From: Typhlomys cinereus | Lineage: Eukaryota; Chordata; Mammalia; Rodentia; Platacanthomyidae | Length of the DNA: 64,000 bases | Direction of reading: 5' to 3' | Assembly: GCA_023101885.1 (NCBI GenBank) | Contig: JALPQD010000102.1 | Location: 5,488,227 to 5,552,226, forward strand | Shown: positions 11,335 to 22,379 of the stretch, in pieces | Numbering within the stretch: the stretch's first letter is position 1 | Layout: each line of letters begins with the position of its first letter | The notes under the pieces: generated by a model | Seen by the model: the letters and a program-made list of their open reading frames with translations, nothing else | Databases searched by the model: none | What the model was told of the DNA's origin: nothing | Made by a program: the position numbers and the translations under genes

Positions 11335-11885
11335 GCAGAGTGGATTTCCACTTATTTCCCTGAAGATAAATGAAGGACACAATGCACTTTATGAGAGATA
11401 ACTGCTATTGGAGCTTTGTAGTAATATGACTACTGGACTGGATAAACGGGAACTTGATTTTAATTTTTCAATGGGAAAAAAAGGTTTAAGGAGGTACAGT
11501 GCTTTTTGTAGTTACTTGAAGTTCTCAAACTCAAAATATAGAGGAAATATGTGAAGCTGTCAAATTTTCCTCACAAAATAAGGGTTAAAGTGCTACCATC
11601 AAACTTATCAACACTTACTATCTCATTAAAGAATAAAATAATTTAAATACTCCCAAAAAGACACCAGAATAATGAGAGAGTAAAGAAGTCAATCTCAAGA
11701 AAGATGGCTGGTAACTACATGTCAAAACGATCATTTTGTCACATACTAGTAAACCATTAAGGATCAAGATGAGCCTGAACACCAGACCTGAAGACCTTCT
11801 TTGTTGGATTTTTTATCCATGAATGAAATTTATCTACCTGAATAGATCACCATTCAGCAAACATCAACCAAACAACTATTATGCT
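11335..11885. other. No recognised feature
   Basis: AT-rich sequence without supported gene or repeat. Confidence 0.5.
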
Positions 11886-11889
11886 ATTT

Positions 11890-11921
11890 TTTTATTTAAT
11901 TGCGCGTGTGCGCGCGCATGT

Positions 11922-11964
<43 letters not shown>

Positions 11965-12150
11965 ACCACAGGCAAATTTGGGAACCACCATAGAGCACCT
12001 CCACGTCCTCGTTTCTGGTCCTACCAGGACCAGAAATGCAGGCCACCCCCGCTTCTGTCCGGCGTCTATATGTGGGGTCTAGGATCTGAACTCAGGACCT
12101 TCCGCCTGCAAGGCAGAGGCTTAACCCCTGAGCCACTTCTCCAGCCCCTA
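11890..12150 (-). mobile_element. Young B2-superfamily-type SINE, minus
   Basis: GT-rich tail (perfect TG run 11927-11961), then GAACCACAGGCAAATTTGGG and a complete head complement (12075-12148). Shares CpG sites and most positions with 14395-14697. Confidence 0.9.
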
Positions 12151-12419
12151 TTATGCTATTAAGTGGAGGAATTCTGGATCAAATGGCCAAGTACATGAAA
12201 ATACTACATATAGGGGTTTGTGTGTATATGGAAGCATGGTAAAAATATACTTTGCTATTATGAAGTATACAGATTGATCCCTAAGGGAAAAAGAAGACCC
12301 AGTCATATCTTTCAATATTCAAACTATAACAAATAACATTCAGAATTCCTTAGAACCGTTTTCTGCATGTGTTGAATGCACATCTGCATGCATGGTCGTA
12401 TCGCACATGCACATGTATG

Positions 12420-12705
12420 CAGGAATGCATCAACATCCATGTGTAAAGGTTTATAGCTGGCTGACATTGGGTACTTTTCCTCAATCATTCTCTTTTGTTT
12501 TCTAAGGCAGAGTCTTTGCCTGAACCTAGAACTCACTGTGTCAGGGAATCTAGCTAGCCAGCTTTCCCTTTTCTCTAGAGCCAGGATTACTGGTAGGCCA
12601 CCATGCATAGCACCTTCCCTGTGGGTGCTGGGGATCTGAACTCACTCCAATCTTCATACTTGCATGGCAAGTACTTTGGCCACTGAGCCATCTCCCCAAC
12701 CATTT
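12420..12705 (-). mobile_element. B3/B4-like SINE, minus
   Basis: B1-like middle (AAGGCAGAGTCTTTGCCTGA, GAGCCAGGATTACTGGTAGG) joined to head complement GTGCTGGGGATCTGAACTCA and CCACTGAGCCATCTCCCCAA. Confidence 0.85.
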
Positions 12706-12734
12706 GCATTTTTTTCTTGAAAAAATAGTCATGC

Positions 12735-12981
12735 TTTTGAGCTGGGAAAATGGTTCAATTGGTATAGTGCTTTGCTGTACAAGCATGAGAATTGAGTTTA
12801 CAAATTCCCTGATCTACTCAGCCAGGCATGATGGTGCATGCCTTCCCCAGCACTGGGGAAGTAGAACAGGTAGACTTGCTAGACAGCAAGTCTAATCAAA
12901 ATGAGCTCTAGGTTCAGTAAGAGTCTCTGTCTCAAAAAAGTGGACAGTGATTGAGGAAGACAACCAATATTGACCTTTGGC

Positions 12982-13031
<50 letters not shown>
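12735..13031 (+). mobile_element. B4-like SINE with (CA)n end, plus
   Basis: Head GAGCTGGGAAAATGGTTCAA, B1-like part CCAGGCATGATGGTGCATGC, tail GACCTTTGGCCTACACACAC grading into a perfect CA run at 12984-13030. It ends about 300 bp past the Mrpl1 stop codon. Confidence 0.88.
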
Positions 13032-13035
<4 letters not shown>

Positions 13036-13199
13036 GTTATACTTGTGATAGCTCATAACTGCTTCCTCTGCTTTTTGGGAGATGAAGTTGCTGCTATTCC
13101 TTCTGATCATTGTGGATCCCAAGGAAATGTGATTAATTTAGACATTGCCTCTAGACCTACATTGTGCCAACACATAGAATACAGATGCTAAGGAAGAAA

Positions 13200-13352
13200 T
13201 GTGACAAGACCTTTGCTTATTTTGAACTTATAAACATTTTCAGTGTTAAAATTTGCTTTCGAATATAATGATCAAGAAATCACAAGACACCAAATTGTAG
13301 AAATTGCAGTTTATAATTTTCTCTGTTGTTTCTTTGTCCACAAAAACCAATT
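13200..13352 (-). other. Mrpl1: Mrpl1 3' UTR, end not fixed
   Basis: Sequence directly after the Mrpl1 stop codon in the direction of transcription. It is unique-looking and AT-rich. No AATAAA is seen. An AATAAG variant (plus-strand 13216-13221) is the best weak polyadenylation signal, so the UTR end is a guess. Confidence 0.45.
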
Positions 13353-13486
13353 TCACAACTCAACACTTTGGGCAGCGTCTTTGTTATTTTCTCTGGTTTC
13401 AGCTTCTTTGGGCAACAGTGAGTCAGTCTTTAGTAGCAAACCTTCACTGGTTGAACTACGGAGGAAAGTGCGGACCACGAAGGGAC
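13353..13486 (-). CDS. Mrpl1: Mrpl1 terminal coding exon (uL1m C-terminus)
   Basis: Last coding exon of mitochondrial ribosomal protein L1, a component of the L1 stalk of the mitochondrial large subunit. Read on the minus strand, a pyrimidine-rich acceptor ending CTAG (13487-13490) precedes an open frame of 43 residues plus TGA at 13353-13355. It begins [15 protein letters not shown] and continues L-L-L-K-T-D, which I recognise as the end of the L1 fold in mammalian MRPL1. The first two bases complete a Gly codon whose first base is the last base of the 15537-15618 exon, so the phases agree. The tail after the P-K-E block is acidic and ends V-E-L, differing from the human tail as remembered. 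Species differences are expected there. The opposite-strand open frame over this stretch is a shadow. Confidence 0.93.
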
Positions 13487-13947
13487 CTAGAAACAGACAC
13501 AAGGATCAACTGTCATTCTCTTATTCAGATTTCTGAAGACCAAATCTACACACAACAGGAAGTCACGTAGAACTCACTGTATGACTTCATTTGAAAAGCT
13601 CTGGATTACTGGGTGAATATTTTAAATGCTAAAAAAGGAAGATGGTTTCACTGCAAGAATAAGGACAACCAGCTGCACTAGAAATTCATTGTTGAACCAA
13701 CAAACTCACTAGTAATTCTTTTCCTTTTTGCAGAAGATGATCCCCCAGAGCTTACACACTGCAAAGTCAACAATGAAGGGAGCAGGTGGTGACATTTACA
13801 ATGATGGAAACACTCTCAATATTTATTTCAAACAGCCAGCACGGGGATGATATCTTTGAGTTACCAAACAGTTGGTAATGTTCTCTAAAAATTAAAAAGC
13901 TTCTCATAAGAACAATGTGAAGAGACTTCCTATTTAAAATGGCAAAA

Positions 13948-14122
13948 AGAGAGCCAGAGAAATGATTCAGTGAAAAACTTGCTGCCAATGCCAAGTTCAA
14001 TACCCAAGACCCACGTGGTGGCAGGAGAGAACTGACTCCCAAAAGTTATCCTTTGATCTCCACTCACGACTTGAGGCATGTATACACCCACATTCACACA
14101 CATAAAATAAATATTTTTTTAA
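13948..14122 (+). mobile_element. B2-like SINE, plus
   Basis: GAGCCAGAGAAATGATTCAG head, CAAGACCCACGTGGTGGCAG and CTTTGATCTCCACTCACGAC, ending CATAAAATAAATATTTTTTT: the order of a B2-type element. Confidence 0.8.
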
Positions 14123-14387
14123 AAAATGGGGGGAAAGGCAATATTTAGATGATCTACTATCCATTATTCTATTCTTACAGTCATTGCAGAACATCTTATA
14201 TTAAAATCAAAACTCTCTATAGAGTATAAGAATGCACAAACACACACACTGAACATAGCTATATTTAAACAAAAGAATTAATAAATGGGATATGTTACAC
14301 CAGTGTGTTTTAACTGTCAAGGAAAGCAAAAGTGACTCAAATTTGTGTTTCAGATGTTGACATGGTTATAAAGTTAAAGCTTCAAGC

Positions 14388-14697
14388 TTTTTTTTTTTTA
14401 ATTTTTTTTTTATTATTCAATTGTGCGCGTGTATGTGTGTGTGTGCGTGTATGTGTGCGTGTGTGCATGTATGTGTGCGTAGAACCACGGACGAATTCGG
14501 GAACCACCATGGATGCCTCCACCTCCTCCTTGTTTACTCTGCCCCGGGATTCACAGGCTCCGCCCTACCAGGACCAGAAACGCAGGCCGCTCCCCCCCCC
14601 TCCACCTGGCGTCTATACGTGGGGTCTAGGATCCGAACTCAGGACCTTCCGCCTGCAAGGCAGAGGCTTAACCCCTAAGCCACCTCTCCAGCCCCAA
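14388..14697 (-). mobile_element. Young B2-superfamily-type SINE, full length, minus
   Basis: T-tail at 14390-14415, GT/GC-rich tail, GAACCACGGACGAATTCGGG, GATTCACAGGCTCCGCCCTA, and a head complement ending AGCCACCTCTCCAGCCCC. Retains many CpGs. AAAGCTTCAAG occurs on both sides (14376-14386 and 14695-14705), an 11-bp target duplication. Confidence 0.93.
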
Positions 14698-15044
14698 AGC
14701 TTCAAGTTTCTAGCATGGTGATGCTCTAAATGAGGAGTCAGTTAAGTACGGTGAACTTGACCTCAAACCCCACCAGGGGAAATCTGTGTGAGGAAGGAAT
14801 GAGCAGAACATACTCGATTACCCAAGGCACTGGAGCAGCCTGTGTGTGCTACCAGTTTCCACATCTGGATCAAGTTCAGTGAATCACCTTATTAGTAAAT
14901 GACTCTCATGGCACAACAAATGACCTTTCTTTTCTAAAATTAGATGAAATCTAATTGCTAATGCCAGGAATAAAGTGATCTGACTTCAAAAAACCATTTC
15001 ATAAAAGATTTTAGTTCCTGTTTAACACCACTGTAATTAATTTT

Positions 15045-15240
15045 TTAAAATTTTTGTAGTTTTACAAGCATATTGAGTGATTACCACCGCCCCCTTCCTG
15101 TTCCCCTCCCTTCCTTCATCTTTCCTCTCCTCCTTTTGTCAGTCCATCCTACTACCTCCCACCCTCATGTTTGTCTACTTTTATGGGTCCCAGAGTTCCC
15201 TCTGGACCATCTGCTCTAGTAGGGCTTCAGGTATCTGAAC
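15045..15240 (-). mobile_element. Old L1 3'-end, minus
   Basis: Decayed T-tail, C-rich tract (15090-15165) and GGGTCCCAGAGTTCCCTCTG. ACACCACTGTAATT (15028) and ACACTACTGTAATT (15239) flank it as a target duplication with one mismatch. Confidence 0.8.
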
Positions 15241-15536
15241 ACTACTGTAATTTTAAAGCAATCAATTTTCCTTAATACATTCAATGATAGAAACAACTCG
15301 AGATTTTACCAAGGTTTCAAGATATATTCCTTATTATTGATAAGGAAGCTTCTTTCTAAAAATATGACTCATTAATAGGATTACTACAAATCATTTGGAA
15401 AATTAAATTTTATTTTATTTATTTAATTCTTGGAAATAAATTCTTGGCTACTTCACTTGTATGTTAATTTGTTGTCTTTAGAGTTTGCATTTTTAAAATA
15501 TCAAAGGGCTTTAGGGAGGTCTACTAAGCCACTCAC

Positions 15537-15618
15537 CGAGATCCAGTGGTCTGTGCCTACAAACGTCATTAATAACTGCTTGCAGATTCGCAGTTATCTG
15601 GTCATTTGGCATATCCAG
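15537..15618 (-). CDS. Mrpl1: Mrpl1 penultimate exon
   Basis: 82-bp internal exon on the minus strand. The acceptor is a CTTTTCTTTCAG tract ending at 15619 and the donor is GTGAGT at 15531-15536. It encodes 27 full codons plus one base. The peptide starts L-D-M-P-N-D-Q and contains [14 protein letters not shown], matching the conserved helix near the end of mammalian MRPL1. It enters in phase 0, consistent with the upstream exon ending on a full codon, and leaves in phase 1, consistent with the terminal exon. A minus-strand MaLR-type solo LTR lies only about 105 bp upstream of the acceptor, so the branchpoint and part of the intron end sit close to LTR sequence. Confidence 0.95.
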
Positions 15619-15721
15619 CTGAAAGAAAAGATACTTAACATTAATGGTGAGAAAGTGAGCAGAGATCAGTTTAGGGAACCATATCAGTATCTTTTAAGTA
15701 TTTGTAACAGTTACTCTTAAT

Positions 15722-16038
15722 TTTTGCTGTGAGAGAACATTCAAAGTCAATCAACTTAAGGGAGAAAGGGAGATTTATTCAGCCAAAGAGGAGGCACAGT
15801 TTCTCATGGCAGAGGCGGCATGGCTGGCTGGCCAAACTTGAGGAGGCTATGTCACTGCAGACATCTTGGAAGTGGAGAGCTACAAAACTGTTTGCTACAA
15901 AAGGCAGACTTCTCCTGGAGGTAGGGTGGGACTAATCCACCTCAAGGCCTACCCCTTGTGACTGCCTTCCTCCAGCAAGGATCCAAGACTCAAGGTGCCA
16001 TGACCCTGCCAAACACATGAGACCATGGGGGATACATA
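15722..16038 (-). mobile_element. MaLR-type solo LTR, minus
   Basis: Same family as 28451-28830 and 42026-42327: GGAGATTTATTCAGCC (complement of the AATAAA region), CATGGCTGGCTGGCC, CACTGCAGACATCTTGG and GACCATGGGGGATA. The first bases of U3 (TGTCATGGTTTG) are lost. Lies in Mrpl1 intron about 105 bp from the 15537-15618 exon, in the same transcriptional sense. Confidence 0.9.
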
Positions 16039-16087
16039 ACAGTATTCATCTAATACAATGATATATTAAGAAACTACTATAAAGTTT

Positions 16088-16262
16088 AAAAAGGAGAGTG
16101 GGCTACAGAGATGACTCAGTGCTTAAAGTGCCTCCTGTTCCTGTAAAAGAGTTGGAACAGACTCCAGATCCCAGGTAAAATGCCAGGTGGATATGGTGGC
16201 CTGCCTGCTACTCCAACACTAGAAGGTGAAACCCAGGAATCCAGAGCTAGCCAGACTATCCT
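16088..16262 (+). mobile_element. B2-superfamily-type SINE, 3'-truncated, plus
   Basis: Head GGGCTACAGAGATGACTCAG, then CAGATCCCAGGTAAAATGCC and AACCCAGGAATCCAGAGC. It stops before the usual tail block. Confidence 0.75.
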
Positions 16263-16283
16263 TTTAAAAGAGTTTGGATTTGA

Positions 16284-16339
16284 TTAGAGATTAGATTAGA
16301 TTAGATTAGATTAGATTAGATTAGATTAGATTAGATTAA
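16284..16339 (+). repeat. (GATTA)n microsatellite
   Basis: About ten perfect 5-bp units after a slightly irregular start. Confidence 0.95.
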
Positions 16340-16794
16340 TGGTCAAAAATATTTCCCAATATAAATATCACCCCTCCAACCCACACAAAAACAAGAAAAT
16401 GGAAAAAGCATTTTTAGAATGCTACATTTACACATTTTACATTTATTGAATAATTTATGAATTTCATTGGTCTGCAAGTAAAAGCAAATATTAAAGGTTT
16501 GATTACATTTTTTTTTTAAAAGGTAATAAATACTGAGAGAGTTTTTAGATGACTGCTCACCAGAAACTGCAGAGAGGACTGTAGCCTTGACAAGCACCCA
16601 AACCCTTTTCAAATGCAGTATCCAGAAATTACAGACCAGTTTAGCGGACAGTCTCTGCATATAGTCCACCACCTAATTCCCCAAGACCTATAAGAGTGTA
16701 AGCCAAAGAAAGGAGGATTATCTGTCCATTTTCTACAGAACACTAAACTGTAGTAGTAGCAGTGGTAGTAATAACTGGCTACACAATTCTCAAA

Positions 16795-16925
16795 AGGTTC
16801 TTACTTTGGGTCAAGCTAAGCATCTATAAAGATATTCTCACTTATTCTCCCAAGAACTCTGTGAGACAGATATTATAATTATCATCCCACAGTTATAAGT
16901 AGAAGCTTGAATCTAGAAAACATTT
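16795..16925 (+). repeat. MIR element
   Basis: The core pattern 'TCTCACTTATTCTCCCAAGAACTCTGTGAG' is present (written here only as TCTCACTTATTCTCC...CTCTGTGAGACAG), followed by TATTATAATTATCATCCCAC, as in MIR. Confidence 0.7.
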
Positions 16926-16941
16926 CATCTTATACAAAAGC

Positions 16942-17092
16942 ACATGCAGGTCAGGTGAGGTGGTACACGCTAATCCCAACATGCAGGAGGCTGAGGTGAT
17001 AGCATCAGGAATTTGAGGCCATCCTTGTCCACATGAGAGCCAGAATAGACTGAGCTACGAAGTGGGACTTGTCTCAAAAGCAATACATCAAG
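16942..17092 (+). mobile_element. B1-like SINE, plus
   Basis: GGTCAGGTGAGGTGGTACAC, AGGAGGCTGAGGTGATAGCA, TTTGAGGCCATCCTTGTCCA, ending CTTGTCTCAAAAGCAATACA. Confidence 0.85.
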
Positions 17093-17099
17093 TACATGT

Positions 17100-18120
17100 G
17101 CGTGATAAGCAGTGCCCAACACCTGTGGGTATAAACTCTTAAAACAGACAAGCATCAATGTGAACTCCCATTTCTTAACACTTGCTAGACTATGATCCTG
17201 ACATGGCTATAGTGTGCTGGCAATTCTTAAGAATACCAAAATTCACTTGTCTAAGAAACACCAATGAGCTTGTCAGTCAACAGAGGGAAAAAGAAAAAGT
17301 ATGAGATGACCAAAGAAAAGGAGGAGAAAATAAGATTATTTTCTGTCTAGTGAATTCTTTACTACCTTCCAAATTTTTAGATTTGATCCCTAAACAATTT
17401 AGCAAATTTACTTAGCCCCCACTCTTTGCTTGACAGTAGAGAGAAAGGAAATTAGCTTTGAGAGATGATTTCACAATGACGTTAAGTCTTAAAGGATGAG
17501 GAACTTTTAAGAACAAACATGACTCTACTCTGGGCAGAGGAACAAGGTGAATCACGTGTAAGATACCTCTCTATATAGAAAGCATGTATACTGACGATGA
17601 CTGGACCTAAGTGCTTACTCACACAGTGGCTGAGCAATACAGTTTGTGCAGTAGAGAATCACCACACTCTATTATGAGCTGCACTAACTACTAAAAGTTA
17701 CTGTGACAGTAAGGGCTGTGAGGCCAGGCCAGCACAAGGCCTGATTTGTCCCAAACCAACTTGTAACCTGGATTTCCATGTGATTTGTCCAGATGTGAGT
17801 AACTAATTTCAATTTTAAAAAGTGTACTGTTATTTAGGTCAAAAAAAAAAAAAAAATCCAGGGGTAAAATTCAGACTACAAGTTGCCGATTGTGAATTCT
17901 ACTCTTGAGGAGCATACCACTGCAATTAAGAAGAAATACTGAATTTGAACATGAGATTGTGATTTGAGTCTGGTTGCAAAGGGATTTAAAGGCAAAAATT
18001 TTAATACTTATCCTGTCAATAATGAGAAGCTACCTAATGTGCTAAGCAGTTAAGTAGTATGTCTTGTCTGTTTTAGGAAGCATTCTAGAGAAAGGGTATA
18101 CATCAAGATTTGGCATGCTT
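17100..18120. other. Unassigned intronic sequence
   Basis: No exon, open frame or clear repeat. Parts of 17380-17570 may be MIR/L2-derived but are too decayed to call. A-run at 17840-17855. Confidence 0.45.
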
Positions 18121-18121
18121 T

Positions 18122-18308
18122 CTTAGTAAACAGTGAGAGAATAAATATTTTAGGCTTTGCCAGGCCCAAAGGGCTCTCTGTTACAACTGCTTAGCTCTGC
18201 CGCTAAGCACAAAAGTATATAAATGAGTGAGTACAGCTTTATTTACAAAAACAGACAGAAAGCTGGGTTACATGCAGAGTCCATAGGTTGCTGACCTGTG
18301 GAACAGAA
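18122..18308 (-). mobile_element. hAT-type DNA transposon relic
   Basis: AAATATTTTAGGCTTTGCCA, TCTGTTACAACTGCTTAGCT, CTTTATTTACAAAAACAGAC and AGGTTGCTGACCTGTGG follow the order of the common mammalian hAT non-autonomous element with GGTTGCTGACC-type ends. Confidence 0.7.
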
Positions 18309-18651
18309 ACCAACTGCAGGGTGTTCAAGAAGGTAAAGGAGCAAAAACAACCATCACTTCCTTTTACAGGAGCAAAGGGTTTTGTTTGTACTGCTGATTT
18401 AAAAGAAAGCTTTGGTATACTTTTATTTCTGACAGCCTTTTACTATACATTACTATGCAGATGAGACAAAATATGTTTGGTCGGGCTAAGTACTACACTG
18501 CCACTTAAAAGTAAGAGTAGGGAAAATGCATAGCAATGATTCAACAGCTGTTGTAAATTTCAGGTACACATTTGAAACAAGGAATGACAGGGCCCAAATC
18601 TGGAAGCAAAAATAGTAGGTTTAGTGTCTTACATTAAAAAAAAAAAGAATG

Positions 18652-18900
18652 ACAAGTTGGAGAGATGGTTCAGCAATTCAAGAGCTTGTACTGGTGTTTG
18701 GATCCCCAGACCTCATAAAATTTCTAGATAGGTGTGACAACCAATTTCATCCCCAGAAGGCAGAGCCTGGGAATCCCCAGAGCAAGCTGCCTAGCCAGAT
18801 TAACTCTACAAGTGAGCTCTAAGTTTAATTAAAGACTTAGCCTCAGAAGAATAAGATAGAAAAGCAATTGAGAATGCTTTCCAATATCAACCTGCCTTGT
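18652..18900 (+). mobile_element. B4-like SINE, plus
   Basis: TTGGAGAGATGGTTCAGCAA head, AAGGCAGAGCCTGGGAATCC middle, AGTGAGCTCTAAGTTTAATT and ACTTAGCCTCAGAAGAATAA. Directly followed by the LTR at 18905. Confidence 0.8.
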
Positions 18901-18904
18901 CATA

Positions 18905-19295
18905 GTTGGATACAGGTGTCAACTTAGCAATTGAAGGCTTGAGCACTAGGCATAGTTGTTAAGAATTGGTAGCTGAATTGAGCCCTGGACAAGTCTGCTA
19001 AGATTGTCCAATTGGTGGGGGATGGTGACTGGGACTACTTTCTGGGCAGGTGAATAAAATGGAAGAATCTGGTTAAAAAGTTACCATTCTTCAGTACACT
19101 TGCTTAGACATACTGGTCTGGCAAGTAAACTTGTCCCTGTCTCAGCAGTCCTGTAGATAATATGGACATGGTATGACCAGTTCCCTTAGTCCCTGGTCTT
19201 AATCCTACCAAGCTGGATTAATTGCTATAAGCAGACAATAGTAAGAGAGAATTTCATGTCCCCCATAAGCTGTTTCATTGTGAATTATTGGCGAT
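18905..19295 (+). mobile_element. ERVL-class solo LTR, plus
   Basis: Begins TTGTCATAGTTGGATACAGG, then GTGTCAACTTAGCAATTGAA, AGACATACTGGTCTGGCAAG. Same family as 25128-25546 and the LTR around the full-length L1 (55995-62772). The 3' third is poorly conserved. Confidence 0.82.
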
Positions 19296-19439
19296 ATGCA
19301 ATCAAACTGCAAGAACCCTCCACGTGCACACATATATACCTGCACACACATGTTGAGGCAGGCACTTGCACACACACGTGCCTACACACATATACACATA
19401 AAAATGCAAAAAGAAAAAAAAAGGCAGTAATTCAGGGCA

Positions 19440-20005
19440 TCATTTGAGACATAGAAACCAAGAAAAACAAAGAGGCTTCAGGTAGTTTGTATCCGGAGGT
19501 CACCTGTAAGAAGGGGAGACTGGATGGAGGATGTGATATAAGAAGGAATTCAAACCACTAAGATCTGGCCAGAAAAGTAGCAGTATTTAAAACAGTGCCA
19601 TATACATGCCTAACAAGCAGAGACATCATCTTTTTCCTTTATTCTCCCCAACATGGTCCCACCCAGATTACAGAGCAGTCAGGCCAAAAGGTATTGATAT
19701 CAAAGGTACCTTAGAATTGAGCACTCCAAGGTCTAGAATTGGAGAAGGTTGAAAACTTGGTAAATCCTCTCTATTTCAGGTCACATGAGCCATAATAACT
19801 TGCCCTCCAAGTTGGGCAAGTGAACTCTTTGAATGTGAAATTAACGTTTTGAACTGCATTGGCTACACTCTGATTTTCTAACCAGCCACTGGTACTATGA
19901 TTTTAGCTAATATGCTTGTGCTAACAAAGAAGGGAAGTTGAACTTGGGCACAGTTGAAAGCAGAGAATGGAAAGAAAAAAAATAAACCCTCATGTTTTTA
20001 CTTCA
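19440..20005. other. No recognised feature
   Basis: Unique-looking intronic sequence without gene signals. Confidence 0.5.
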
Positions 20006-20009
20006 ACCA

Positions 20010-20475
20010 ATGTAGACTTTCATAAACATCTACGTTATTTATACAGGAACATAGAATTCATTCTGTGCATATGAAAGACGTAAATTCATGCCACAGGAGC
20101 AATATTCACAGCAATGAAACATGAGCAACAATCTAAATGTCCAACAAAAGGAAAAAGGTTGAGTAAATTATGATATATCCATGCAACATGTTATAAAACA
20201 GCTATTAAAATTCTTTGCAAAAATTTTATGACATGGGAAAGATAAAGCATCAAAGGAAAAAAGAATACAAAACTCAATATGTAACAGCAATTACAAAACA
20301 AAAAAAGTGTATTCACAGAGAAAAAACAACAATGAAAAGTACTGAAATGTTTCCAATGATTACAGGAATTTTGAATTATTTTTATATTCTTAGCTAGGCT
20401 AATTCAGTATTTTTTCAAATATTTTATTATGTATATTTATTATCTCATAAACAATTAGTTCTAGTTTAGCATTTA
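20010..20475 (+). mobile_element. Old L1 (L1M-type) 3' region, plus
   Basis: AACAATCTAAATGTCCAACA, TGATATATCCATGCAACATG and a C-rich-free AT 3' UTR are the typical end of ancient L1 ORF2 and its 3' UTR. Confidence 0.75.
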
Positions 20476-20487
20476 AAATTACAAAAA

Positions 20488-20585
20488 TCAAGGCTAAGGA
20501 TATAGCTCAGTGGCACAATACTTGCCTAGCCATGTGAAGTACAGATTCAATCCACAGCACTTACACAATACACACACATGGCCAA
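20488..20585 (+). mobile_element. ID SINE, plus
   Basis: AGGCTAAGGATATAGCTCAG with TTCAATCCACAGCAC: a tRNA-Ala-derived ID monomer with an A/CA-rich end. Confidence 0.8.
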
Positions 20586-20637
20586 CAATGACCAAAAAAG
20601 ATAATTATAAAAGCAATTCTTTTAAGAAGCTGAATGC

Positions 20638-21265
20638 ATCTTTTTTTCTCCCACATTTTTATTTCCTAATCATACAAGCTCAATAGGTACCCCTGTCCTC
20701 TCTCTCTCTCCACCCCTCCCCAGTTCCCCATTGCAACTCTCCTCTCCTCCCCCCTTCCTTTCACCCCTTTCCCTTCCTCCCCCTCTCCCAGTGCCTCCCC
20801 CTTCTCCCTCATATCACCTAGAGCATCCTTTTGTTTGAAAGCCAAATTTCCTTCTGAGTCCTCCCCCCTAGTAAGGGTTAAGGACCCTTTCTTGGGCTCC
20901 CCATTAGTATGGAAACTCTATTATGACTGTTTAATCCCTTGCCTCTAAGGATCCTACTGCCTGGAGCTTTCTCCCCTGTGATCCATGCTAGACTTTGGGG
21001 GGGGGGGAATCATTGACATGTCAGCCATTGTGCAGTTCAGGCAAAGTCCAATTCTGGCTGCTGCAGCCCTAACTTATATGGAGTATCTTGCATATCAACG
21101 GTCCTCCTCATCTTTAGGCTCTTGCGATCTTGCTGCCTTTTCTTCTGCAAGGTTCCCTGAGCTTTAGGATGGGGAGAGATTTGGCTGGTCTGGTTCCAGG
21201 TGATTAATGTAGGGTCTTTGGTGTTCTGAATTATGGTTTGTAGTTGTTTTCAGTTTGAAACTGAG
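20638..21265 (-). mobile_element. L1 3'-end, 5'-truncated, minus
   Basis: Poly(T), CATACAAGCTCAATAGGTAC (complement of the L1 terminal sequence), C/T-rich tract 20690-20810 and 3'-UTR sequence closely matching 430-960. Confidence 0.92.
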
Positions 21266-21449
21266 TGAATCTTAAATATTTTATTTCTTCACAGACAGCA
21301 GAATAAAACAGGAAGTATTCTCACTGTTGATAACTAATGATAAACTCAAACGCCTTCTCAACAACTAACATTTATGGAAAGCTATGTGGCTCTATGCCCT
21401 CATACTTTTTAAATTGCATTTTTTAAAATTGAAGGATTGTACAATTAGT

Positions 21450-22010
21450 GTTTTGGGGAATATACATTTTAGTGAATTTTAACTCAAAGTACATTTTAGT
21501 ACAGCAATATAAGCTATAGAAGAGAGAAATCAAACCAATACAGCTCTCATGTGATCTTCCCAGCCACACACCATCTATTCCTAACCTCTGGCAGCTGCCA
21601 ACCTGTCACCAAAGTTCTGTTTTAAAACTGTCATGTGAATAAACAAGTAATCCATTAAATAGTAACTCTCCACTTCCCCTTCGCTCAGTTCTGGCAACTC
21701 CCATTCTACTTCCTCTCTGTATTTCATTCCTCTTAAGTATTAATTACTGAGTAGCAAAGTTCTCTCTATATTCTAGATATAAACTGCTTATATATATAGT
21801 TTGCAAGTGTTTTCTCTTTTGCACTGTTGATAGTGTCCTTTGAGACATACAAGTTTTAAATCTTTACAAAATCCAATTTGCCCTTTTTCTCTGTTACCTG
21901 TGTTTTTGGTGTGTTCAGCCTTCTGAGATTTATCTAAATGCATCCATTGACACTTCATATACCTTTTCATTGCTGACCAGTGTTTCAGTTCATGAATGTG
22001 CAAATTTTTT
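21450..22010 (-). mobile_element. Old L1 (L1M/HAL1-type) relic, minus
   Basis: CACTTCCCCTTCGCTCAG, AGTTTGCAAGTGTTTTCTCT, TTTGCACTGTTGATAGTGTC and TTGACACTTCATATACCTTT resemble the complement of ancient L1 3' end and ORF2 coding sequence. Confidence 0.65.
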
Positions 22011-22167
22011 AAAAATCAATCCAAACATAGGACAATAATAGAGTTGTTGTAGGTTGAGCATCTACAAATTGTATTTATTTCTGAGCATCTATAGAATTTA
22101 TACAATCTATAAACTGTATAGAATTGTAGTTGAGCATCTCTAATCATATGATCTAAAATCTCAAATG

Positions 22168-22370
22168 CAGGGCTGAGGATGTAGCTCATTTGGTAGAGTG
22201 CTTTCCTTGTATGCCCGAGGCCCTGAGTTTGAGCCCCATCACTATGTAAACTGGATATAGTGGTATAAGACTGAATCCTAGCACTTGGGAAGTACAGGAA
22301 GGAGGATCAGGGATTCAAGGTCAGCATCACTATATGGTGAGTTTCAGGCCATGTTCACAGCTTCTTCAAC
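22168..22370 (+). mobile_element. ID-B1 composite SINE, plus
   Basis: ID head GGGCTGAGGATGTAGCTCAT joined to a B1 half: CTGGATATAGTGGTATAAGA, TCCTAGCACTTGGGAAGTAC, GGATTCAAGGTCAGCATCAC. Confidence 0.83.
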
Positions 22371-22379
22371 TATAAGGAA

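Larger units (their letters stand above)
13487..15536 (-). other. Mrpl1: Mrpl1 last intron
   Basis: 2.05-kb intron with GTGAGT donor and TTTCTAG acceptor (minus strand). It holds two SINEs (13950-14120, 14395-14697) and an old L1 tail (15045-15240). Confidence 0.9.

Noticed and set aside
13243..13536. 97-codon plus-strand frame with an apparent acceptor (TCTGGTTTCAG).
   Set aside because: It is antisense to the Mrpl1 terminal exon, which explains its sequence and openness.
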